DNA of 5,508 nt from NCBI GenBank assembly GCA_035540515.1, contig DATLGM010000385.1, positions 1 to 5,508 on the forward strand. Reading direction: 5' to 3'. Numbering within the stretch: the first letter of the stretch is position 1; each line of letters begins with the position of its first letter. The notes beneath the pieces are model-generated. The model saw only the letters and a list, made by a program, of their open reading frames with translations, had not been told where the DNA came from and ran no database searches. The translations under genes were made by a program, and so were the position numbers. Below are positions 1-5,508 of the stretch, one piece after another. The DNA comes from WHTG01 sp035540515 (GTDB lineage: Bacteria > Actinomycetota > Nitriliruptoria > Euzebyales > Egibacteraceae).

Positions 1-15
1 CGTCGCGGGTCGCCG

Positions 16-150
16 CTACCTATCAGAAGGATCGATGGCGCAACTGGCCACCACGATGCACCATGACGACACGAAGGAGGTGACGGCCACCACGCTGCTC
101 ACCGCATAGCAGCGACTCAGCAACCCAACGCTGAGGACCACGGTGACCAA
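16..150 (-). CDS. Possible small hydrophobic protein (uncertain; TTG start)
   Basis: Not recognised. Reading leftward from a TTG at 150-148 to a TAG at 18-16 gives about 44 residues. Most are hydrophobic (runs rich in V, L, A, S, such as VTVVLSVGLL near the start and CIVVASCAI near the end), with three cysteines and a polar tail DPSDR. One or two membrane segments are conceivable. Third codon positions are mostly G or C, as in real genes here. The frame is the same as that of the leucine-zipper frame at 154-297 and follows its TGA after one codon. It could be a translationally coupled gene, the tail of a gene broken by a nonsense change, or chance. There is no clear ribosome binding site before the TTG. 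A plus-strand frame (35-109) shares the same GC-rich base position, so codon bias alone does not decide the strand. Confidence 0.22.
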   Translation of the reverse strand: MVTVVLSVGLLSRCYAVSSVVAVTSFVSSWCIVVASCAIDPSDR

Positions 151-153
151 CTT

Positions 154-297
154 TCACACCACTTCCAGGGACGCGATCCGCTCGCGCAGCTGTTGCGCGC
201 GGGCGTGCAACGCGCCGGCACGCCGCAGCAGCTGACGCTGGAGCTCCACCAGTGACAAGGCGGCGCTGTTGGTGGGCTGGTCGGGTGCGGCGGGCAT
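154..297 (-). CDS. Small leucine-zipper-like hypothetical protein (47 aa)
   Basis: Not recognised as a known family. ATG at 297-295, TGA at 156-154, 47 residues. The first ten or so are Pro/Ala-rich and probably flexible. From about residue 13 to 45 the sequence looks like one amphipathic, Arg/Gln-rich helix. Leucines fall at exact heptad spacing (16, 23, 30, 37, 44), with A13, Q20, A27, A34 and I41 in the partner positions, which is a coiled-coil pattern. GC at third positions is high (roughly 40 of 47 codons). Upstream is a G-rich stretch (GGTGGGG) that could serve weakly as a ribosome binding site. The gene is transcribed divergently from cysC. No DNA-binding basic region is obvious, so homo- or hetero-oligomerisation is all that can be inferred. 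The frame stays open upstream into cysC antisense, but that part loses protein-like character. Confidence 0.42.
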   Translation of the reverse strand: MPAAPDQPTNSAALSLVELQRQLLRRAGALHARAQQLRERIASLEVV

Positions 298-412
298 GTC
301 CCCACCATTCCCCTTCGCGCGCCGGGCCTGTACTGCCCGATCGTCCACGTGCGGTTTGCTCCGCGGATGCGGGGGCGGCAAGGTGTGGGCCGCAAGCCGA
401 GGAGGAGGCAGC
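298..412. promoter_or_regulatory. Divergent intergenic region upstream of cysC
   Basis: This 115-nt gap separates the leftward small frame from cysC and is where a cysC-permease promoter would be expected, and perhaps one for the leftward gene. I see no convincing -35/-10 pair on either strand. A 6-bp palindrome CACGTG occurs at 346-351 but has no support as an operator. The plus-strand frame open through here (from an ATG at 269) encodes a Cys/Gly/Arg/Ser-rich stretch unlike any APS kinase N-terminus, so it is treated as noncoding. Confidence 0.35.
401..408 (+). promoter_or_regulatory. Ribosome binding site of cysC (decides the start)
   Basis: GGAGGAGG is a strong Shine-Dalgarno match. Its two overlapping registers lie 7 and 4 nt before the GTG at 413. 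It supports that GTG as the start of cysC rather than the in-frame ATG at 269. Confidence 0.7.
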
Positions 413-940
413 GTGGAGCAGGGTTTCGTGCTGTGGTTCACCGGTTTTTCCGGTGCCGGGAAGTCCACGATCGCCAACCGGGTGGTCGAAGAGCTGCGGC
501 GACGCAAGGTGCCGGTCGAGCTGCTCGACGGTGACGAGGTGCGCACCCACCTCTCCGCGGGGCTTGGGTTCACCAAGGAGGACCGCGACACGAATGTGTT
601 GCGCATCGGCTGGGTGGCGGGATTGCTGAGCCGTCATGGTGTCGCCGCGGTCACCGCAGCGATCTCTCCCTATGCCGATATCCGGCAACAGGCACGAGAG
701 ATGGCGACCAACTTCATCGAGATTTTCGTCGACGCCCCGTTGGAGGAATGCCGACAACGAGACGTGAAAGGTCTCTACGCGCGGGCGGACCGCGGCGAGA
801 TACCGAATTTCACCGGCGTGAGTGACCCGTATGAGCCGCCCGTGGACCCGGAAGTGCATCTGCACACAGACACCGAGTCGGTCGAAGAGTCCGCGCAGCG
901 CGTGATCGACTACCTCGCCCAGCGAAAGCTGGTCGGGTGA
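413..940 (+). CDS. cysC: Adenylylsulfate (APS) kinase
   Basis: Cytosolic enzyme that transfers a phosphate from ATP to the 3'-OH of adenylylsulfate, giving PAPS for sulfate reduction or sulfotransferases. The protein has 175 residues from GTG, the usual size of a lone APS kinase domain. Visible motifs: P-loop GFSGAGKS (11-18); DGDEVR (39-44) with the acidic catalytic pair D39/D41; GLGF (50-53) and DRDTN (57-61), where R44, F53, R58 and N61 match the known APS-contacting residues of the family at a constant offset; ISPY (84-87) with the serine that is the phosphoenzyme site in E. coli; FVDAPLEEC (105-113) and RDVKGLYARA (116-125), the lid region; and FTGVSDPYE (133-141). No ATP sulfurylase domain is fused and no cysD/cysN lies in the window. 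The start is set by GGAGGAGG at 401-408; the ATG at 269 would add 48 unconserved residues. The permease follows after 16 nt. Confidence 0.95.
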   Translation: MEQGFVLWFTGFSGAGKSTIANRVVEELRRRKVPVELLDGDEVRTHLSAGLGFTKEDRDTNVLRIGWVAGLLSRHGVAAVTAAISPYADIRQQAREMATNFIEIFVDAPLEECRQRDVKGLYARADRGEIPNFTGVSDPYEPPVDPEVHLHTDTESVEESAQRVIDYLAQRKLVG

Positions 941-956
941 CGTTGGGCGCCGACGG

Positions 957-2723
957 GTGACGGTCGACGCCTGGCTGACCCTGGTCGTGGTGGTCGGCAC
1001 CATCGTCGTGCTGGCCAAGGAGCTGATCCCTCCCGCCATCGCGGTGCTGTCGGCGACGGTGCTCTTGCTGTTCCTGGGCGTCATCGACGGCGAGCAGGCG
1101 CTGTCCGGGTTCTCCAACGAGGCGCCGTTCATCGTCGGGGCGCTGTTGGTGCTGGCTCGCGCGGTCGACGTCTCCGGTGTGCTGCAACCGGTCGTCGCGC
1201 GGCTGTTCGGCTCCTCGTCCGGGAAGCCGCTGCTGGCCCGGTTGCTGTTCCCGGTCACCTTCTTCTCCGGCTTCCTCAACAACACGACCGTCGTCGCCAT
1301 GATGGTCGCGCCCGTGATGGAGCTGTCCAACCGCCGCCGGATGGCCGCGTCACGGTTCCTGATCCCGGTGAGCTACGCCGCCGTTCTGGGAGGAGTGCTC
1401 ACGGCCATCGGCACCTCGACCAACCTGACCGTGATCGGCCTGATGCGCGAGTCCGGTCTGGAACCGATCCGGCTGTTCGAGCTGACCCCCATCGGCTTGC
1501 CCATCGCGATCGCGGGAACGGCGGTGATGGTGTTGCTGGCGCAGCGGCTGCTGCCCGACCGGGGCTCGAGTCGAGACACCATCGGTGACGAGGTCCGCGA
1601 GTTCAGCGTTGCGATGACCGTCGAGCCCGGCGGGGCGCTGGACGGGGTCAGCGTGGAGGGCGGCGGATTGCGCCACCTGCAAGGCGTGTACCTCGCGCAG
1701 ATCGAACGGGGCGACACCGTCATCGCGCCGGTGGCCCCCGAGGAGCCGCTGCGCGGTGGCGACGTGCTGCTGTTCGTCGGCCGCGTCACCGACATCGTGG
1801 ACCTGCAGCGCCAGCGTGGGCTGGTGTCGACCGAACACCACCACCTCAGCCGGCTCGACGGGGCGGGCCACGGGTTCTTCGAGGCGGTCGTCGGCTCCGA
1901 GTCAGCGCTGATGGGCCGCACGATCAAGGAGATCGGCTTTCGCGGGCGGTACCGAGCGGCGGTGCTCGCCGTGCACCGTGCCGGCTCGCGGCTGGACGAG
2001 AAGATCGGCGACATCCGCCTGCGAGTCGGCGACACGCTGCTCATCCTCGGCGAGGACGACTTCCGCCAGCGCTGGGGGGACTCCCGTGACTTCCTCGTCG
2101 TCGCCCCGCTGCAGGGAATCCCGCCGACCCAACCCCGCAAGGCCGCCTTCGTCACCCTGACGATCGCGGCGTTCGTGATCCTCACCGCCTTCGAGATCGT
2201 CCCGCTGCTGACGGTGTCGCTGGCCGTGGCCTTCGCCCTGGTCGCGGGGCGTGTGCTGACGCTGCGCCAGGCGCGCAATGCCCTCGATCTGGACATCCTG
2301 GTGCTGATCGCGGCCGCGTTCGGCCTGGGCGCGGCGGTGGACACCAGCGGGCTGGGAGCGGTCCTGGGTGAGCTCATCGTCGACGGCATGGCTCCGTTGG
2401 GCGCGATCGGCGCGCTGGCCGGGGTGCTGATCGCCACCATGGCGCTGACCGAGCTGGTCTCGAACAACGCAGCAGCCGCGCTGATGTTCCCGGTCGCGTT
2501 GTCCACCGGCGCGGCGCTCGGCGTGGACGTCCGACCGTTCATCATCGCGATCACCCTCGGTGCGAGCCTGTCGTTCCTCACGCCGATCGGGTACCAGACC
2601 AACCTGCTGGTGTACGGCCTGGGCAACTACCGCTTCTTCGACTACACCCGGCTGGGCATCCCCGTGAACCTCGTCACGGTCTTCCTCTGCCTGCTGCTCA
2701 TCCCCCGCATCTGGCCATTTTGA
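957..2723 (+). CDS. SLC13/DASS-family anion permease with two RCK_C domains
   Basis: Inner-membrane transporter of the divalent anion:Na+ symporter type, 588 residues from a GTG. The N-terminal membrane half (about 5-200) has hydrophobic segments near 5-20, 25-43, 57-70, 94-120, 135-160 and 178-197. It carries FLNNTT (106-111), the clamshell Asn-Asn-Thr motif, and GTSTN (152-156). A central soluble part holds two RCK_C/TrkA_C-like domains (about 212-290 and 305-385), both ending in the typical GGDVLLFVG / VGDTLLILG strands. The C-terminal half (about 395-588) repeats the plan with SNNAAAALMFP (502-512) and TPIGYQTN (542-549), so both halves of the inverted repeat are complete. The substrate cannot be read from sequence; pairing with cysC favours sulfate, and dicarboxylates or other oxyanions remain possible. 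The start lies 16 nt after the cysC stop without a good Shine-Dalgarno (weak GGGCG at 945-949), suggesting translational coupling. Confidence 0.9.
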   Translation: MTVDAWLTLVVVVGTIVVLAKELIPPAIAVLSATVLLLFLGVIDGEQALSGFSNEAPFIVGALLVLARAVDVSGVLQPVVARLFGSSSGKPLLARLLFPVTFFSGFLNNTTVVAMMVAPVMELSNRRRMAASRFLIPVSYAAVLGGVLTAIGTSTNLTVIGLMRESGLEPIRLFELTPIGLPIAIAGTAVMVLLAQRLLPDRGSSRDTIGDEVREFSVAMTVEPGGALDGVSVEGGGLRHLQGVYLAQIERGDTVIAPVAPEEPLRGGDVLLFVGRVTDIVDLQRQRGLVSTEHHHLSRLDGAGHGFFEAVVGSESALMGRTIKEIGFRGRYRAAVLAVHRAGSRLDEKIGDIRLRVGDTLLILGEDDFRQRWGDSRDFLVVAPLQGIPPTQPRKAAFVTLTIAAFVILTAFEIVPLLTVSLAVAFALVAGRVLTLRQARNALDLDILVLIAAAFGLGAAVDTSGLGAVLGELIVDGMAPLGAIGALAGVLIATMALTELVSNNAAAALMFPVALSTGAALGVDVRPFIIAITLGASLSFLTPIGYQTNLLVYGLGNYRFFDYTRLGIPVNLVTVFLCLLLIPRIWPF

Positions 2724-2728
2724 TCAGG

Positions 2729-2738
2729 CCGCTAGCGG
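2729..2738. other. 10-bp palindrome at the convergent gene junction
   Basis: CCGCTAGCGG is a perfect palindrome that spans the metH stop codon (TAG, complement at 2732-2734), just past the permease stop at 2721-2723. As a hairpin it would give only a 3-bp stem with a 4-nt loop, with no U-tract on either strand. It is not a convincing terminator. The two genes are separated by only 8 nt (2724-2731), so transcripts from each probably run into the other. Confidence 0.4.
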
Positions 2739-5508
2739 GCGTTGAAGTACTTGGCCTCGGGGTGGTGGACGATCAACGCGTCGGTGGACTGCTCGGGGTG
2801 CAGCTGGAACTCCTCGGACAGCTCCAGGCCGATGCGGCCGGCGTCGAGCAGCTCGAACAGCGGCTTGCGGGCCTCGAGGTCGGGGCAGGCGGCATAGCCG
2901 AAGGAGTACCGCGAACCGCGGTAGCCCTGCTTGAACAGCCCCTCCTTGGTGTCGGCGTCGTCGCCCCCGATGCCCAGCTCGGCACGGATGCGCGCGTGCC
3001 ACAGCTCGGCCAGCGCCTCGGCCATCTCCACGCCGAGGCCGTGCAGGTACAGGTAGTCGGTGTAGGCGTCGGCCGCGAACAGCTCGGCGGCACGCTCGCT
3101 GACCCGCGGTCCCATCGTCACGGCGTGGAACGCGATGACGTCGCGCTCGCCTGAATCGACGGGTCGGAAGAAGTCGGCGATGCACAGCCGGCGCCCGCGG
3201 GTCTGGCGCGGGAATGTGAATCGCGCGGCCACCTCGTCGGAGTCCGGCTCGGCGTAGACCAGCAGGTCGTTGCCGTCGCCGGCGGCCTGCCAGTACCCAT
3301 AGACGACCTGCGGGACCAGCAGGCCCTCGGCCCGGGCCCGGGCCATCGTGTCGCGCAGGGCCGCCTCCCCGTCGGCGGCGCTGTCGCGGTCGAAGCCCCA
3401 TTGGTTGCGGTACAGCGCGGTCGTGTTCAGCAGCGCCGCCACCTCGTCCAGCGAGATGCCTCGCACGACCCTCGAGCCCCAGAACGGCGGCGTGGGGATG
3501 TCGACGTCGGTGGCGACGTCGGAGCGGGCGACTTCGGACGTCTCCCCGTCGCTCGACGCGCCGGCCGAGGCGACGCGGCGGGTGCCGATCTCACGACCCC
3601 AGTCCGGCGGGGGACCGCCCTTGGCGCGGTGTTCGACCAGCTCGTCCATCTGCTGCAATCCGCTGAACGCGTCACGGCAGTAGAACAGCGGACCGTCGTA
3701 CACCTGCCGCAGGTCCACCTCGACGTAGGACCGGTTCAGTGCCGCCCCGCCGAGCAGCACGGGGTAGTGGGCCAGCTCCCGACGGTTGAGCTCGGCCAGG
3801 TCGTCGCGCATGACGACGGTGGACTTGACCAGCAGGCCTGACAGGCCGATCGCGTCGGCGTTGAAGTCCTCGGCGGCGGCGACGATCGCGTCGATGGGTT
3901 GCTTGATGCCGATGTTGCGGACGTCGTAGCCGTTGTTGGTCAGGATGATGTCGACAAGGTTCTTGCCGATGTCGTGGACGTCTCCCTTGACGGTGGCGAG
4001 CACGATCTTGGCCTTGCCGCCGGTGTCCGCGGCCTCCATGTGGGGCTCCAGGTAGGCCACGGCGGCCTTCATGCACTCGGCTGACTGCAGCACGAACGGC
4101 AGTTGCATCTGTCCCGAGCCGAACAGGTCGCCGACAACCTTCATCCCGGCAAGCAGGTGGGTGTTGATGATGTCCAGCGGTGCCAGCCCCTGGGCCATCG
4201 CCTCGGCGAGGTCCTCGTGCAGACCGTCACGATCACCGTCGATGATCCGGCGCTCCAGCCGCTCGGTGACCGGCAGCGCCGCCAGCTCCTCGGCCGACGC
4301 GCGCGTCTCGGTGGCGCCCTCGAACAGCGCCATCAGCCGGTGCAGCGGGTCGTAGTCGTCGGTGCGCCGGTCGTAGATGAGGTCGGTGCAGACCTGGCGG
4401 GCCTCGTCGTCGATCTTGTGCAGCGGCAGGATCTTCGCGGCGTGCACGATCGCAGCGTCCAGCCCCCGGTCGACCGCCTCGGCCAGGAACACCGAGTTGA
4501 GCACCTGCCGGGCGGCCGGCGAGAGGCCGAACGACACGTTGGACACGCCCAGGACGGTGTGGCAGCCGGGGACCTCGGCCTTGATCCGCTCGATGGCGTC
4601 CAGCGTGGCCATCGCGTCGCCGCGCAGGTCCTCCTGCCCCGAGCCGAGTGGGAACGTCAGCGTGTCGAAGATGAGGTCCTCGGCGCGCAGTCCGAACTCG
4701 TCGATCGCGATGGACGCGATCGTCTTGCAGACCTCGACCTTCCAGTCGGCCGTTCGTGCCTGCCCCTGCTCGTCGATCGCCAGTGCGACGACGGCGGCGC
4801 CGAACTGCTTGGCCAGCGGTAGCAGCACGTCGGCTTTGCGGCGGCCGTCTTCCAGGTTGACGGAGTTGATGATCGCGCGGCCGCCGATGCGACGCAGCGC
4901 GGCGGAGATGACGTCGACCTCGGTGGAGTCGATGACCAGCGGCAGCGTGGACTGGGTGGCCAGTCGGTCGACGACCTGCACGACGTCCGCGGTGCCGTCG
5001 CGGCCCACGTAGTCGACGCAGACGTCGAGGGTGTGGGCGCCCTCGCGGACCTGCTCGCGGGCCATCTGTGTGATGGCCTCCCAGTCCTCGGCCAACAGCA
5101 GCTCGCGGAACTTCTTCGAGCCGTTGGCGTTCAGACGCTCGCCGACGATCAGGAACGAGGTGTCCTGCTCGATGGTGACCGGGGCGTACAGCGAGGCGAC
5201 GCTGGGGGCCATGGCCGGTTCGCGGGGCGCCGGTTGCAGGTCGGCGCAGGCGGCGACGACGGCCTGGAGATGGGCGGGGGTGGTGCCGCAACAGCCGCCG
5301 ACGATCGTGACGCCGAACTGGGTGATGAACTCGCGGTGGGCGGCGGCCAGCGCCTCGGGTGTCAGCGGATAGCACGCGGCGCCGTTCTCCATCTGCGGGA
5401 TGCCGGCGTTGGGGATGACGCTGATCGGCTGCGGGGAGTGCTCGGCCAGGTAGCGGATCTGCTCGCGCATGTCGTCGGGCCCGGTCGCGCAGTTCAGACC
5501 GATCACGT
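2732..5508 (-). CDS. metH: Cobalamin-dependent methionine synthase, C-terminal 924 residues (5' end outside window)
   Basis: Transfers the methyl group of 5-methyl-tetrahydrofolate through cobalamin to homocysteine, making methionine in the cytosol. Numbering starts at the first full codon (5506). The end of the homocysteine domain (1 to about 100) has NC (C6) and GGCCGT (70-75), whose C6, C72 and C73 are the zinc ligands. The pterin-binding domain (about 115-380) contains GERLNANGS (122-130), DVCVDYVGRDG (161-171) and IDSTE (192-196). The helical cap (about 415-490) precedes the B12 domain with DVHDIG (509-514), where H511 is the cobalt ligand, then SGLL (556-559) and GGA (586-588). After a linker (about 628-676), the reactivation domain (about 677-924) carries RYSFGY (866-871), matching the AdoMet-binding RxxxGY. 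All four domains are intact where visible. Full-length relatives have about 1190-1230 residues, so roughly 260 are missing beyond the right edge. The apparent GTG at 5506 is an internal valine. The promoter, and any B12 or SAM riboswitch, would lie outside. Confidence 0.97.
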   Translation of the reverse strand, partial: VIGLNCATGPDDMREQIRYLAEHSPQPISVIPNAGIPQMENGAACYPLTPEALAAAHREFITQFGVTIVGGCCGTTPAHLQAVVAACADLQPAPREPAMAPSVASLYAPVTIEQDTSFLIVGERLNANGSKKFRELLLAEDWEAITQMAREQVREGAHTLDVCVDYVGRDGTADVVQVVDRLATQSTLPLVIDSTEVDVISAALRRIGGRAIINSVNLEDGRRKADVLLPLAKQFGAAVVALAIDEQGQARTADWKVEVCKTIASIAIDEFGLRAEDLIFDTLTFPLGSGQEDLRGDAMATLDAIERIKAEVPGCHTVLGVSNVSFGLSPAARQVLNSVFLAEAVDRGLDAAIVHAAKILPLHKIDDEARQVCTDLIYDRRTDDYDPLHRLMALFEGATETRASAEELAALPVTERLERRIIDGDRDGLHEDLAEAMAQGLAPLDIINTHLLAGMKVVGDLFGSGQMQLPFVLQSAECMKAAVAYLEPHMEAADTGGKAKIVLATVKGDVHDIGKNLVDIILTNNGYDVRNIGIKQPIDAIVAAAEDFNADAIGLSGLLVKSTVVMRDDLAELNRRELAHYPVLLGGAALNRSYVEVDLRQVYDGPLFYCRDAFSGLQQMDELVEHRAKGGPPPDWGREIGTRRVASAGASSDGETSEVARSDVATDVDIPTPPFWGSRVVRGISLDEVAALLNTTALYRNQWGFDRDSAADGEAALRDTMARARAEGLLVPQVVYGYWQAAGDGNDLLVYAEPDSDEVAARFTFPRQTRGRRLCIADFFRPVDSGERDVIAFHAVTMGPRVSERAAELFAADAYTDYLYLHGLGVEMAEALAELWHARIRAELGIGGDDADTKEGLFKQGYRGSRYSFGYAACPDLEARKPLFELLDAGRIGLELSEEFQLHPEQSTDALIVHHPEAKYFNAR

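Noticed and set aside
46..94. Direct repeat GGCCACCACG at 46-55 and 85-94
   Set aside because: Only 10 bp, spaced 39 nt. It follows from repeated Val-Val-Ala codons in the minus frame or Ala-Thr-Thr in the plus frame; no iteron-like series.
346..351. CACGTG palindrome upstream of cysC as an operator
   Set aside because: A 6-bp palindrome is common by chance in GC-rich DNA; no second copy or extended symmetry supports it.
23..1330. A 435-codon open frame on the minus strand
   Set aside because: It lies antisense to cysC and the permease; its product is low-complexity (Thr/Ser/Ala/Arg) with no domain. Long antisense frames are expected in high-GC genes.
1373..2626. A 417-codon open frame on the minus strand
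   Set aside because: Antisense shadow of the permease; Ser/Arg/Pro-rich with no recognisable fold, while the plus-strand frame has clear SLC13 motifs.
2729..2738. Palindrome as an intrinsic terminator
   Set aside because: Only a 3-bp stem with a 4-nt loop and no T-run on either strand.
4233..5375. A 380-codon minus-strand frame overlapping metH in another frame
   Set aside because: Its product is an Arg/Gly/Ala-rich string, while the metH frame holds zinc-site and pterin-domain motifs over the same bases.
5504..5506. GTG as the metH start
   Set aside because: It lies inside the conserved homocysteine-domain stretch preceding the first zinc cysteine; about 260 residues of the family lie upstream, beyond the window.

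Overview
The window is a high-GC (roughly two-thirds G+C by eye) stretch with strong G/C bias at third codon positions, GTG starts and tightly packed genes. The MetH and CysC sequences read as actinobacterial. An actinomycete of the Pseudonocardiales/Mycobacteriales type is the best guess; this is inference from composition and protein style, not a database match.

Layout. (1) Positions 1-297 hold no recognisable gene. The minus strand carries a short frame (154-297) encoding 47 residues with a perfect five-leucine heptad repeat. After its TGA the same frame stays open for a further short hydrophobic segment (to 16). (2) Positions 298-412 are a divergent intergenic gap, ending in a strong ribosome binding site. 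(3) Positions 413-940 (+) encode a stand-alone adenylylsulfate (APS) kinase, CysC, with all key motifs intact. (4) Positions 957-2723 (+) encode an SLC13/DASS-type permease with two central RCK_C (TrkA_C-like) domains. It lies 16 nt after cysC, so the two are probably one operon. (5) Positions 2732-5508 (-) hold the C-terminal three quarters of cobalamin-dependent methionine synthase, MetH. It converges on the permease with only 8 nt between the stop codons, and its 5' end lies outside the window.

How they fit together. The permease probably imports sulfate or a related anion. CysC phosphorylates APS to PAPS, for sulfate reduction or for sulfotransferases. MetH makes methionine from homocysteine and methyl-tetrahydrofolate. 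The known genes are therefore sulfur metabolism, with uptake/activation and methionine synthesis on opposite strands. I see no mobile element, CRISPR array, RNA gene or wholly new system. The least explained part is the leucine-zipper/hydrophobic frame at the left edge.
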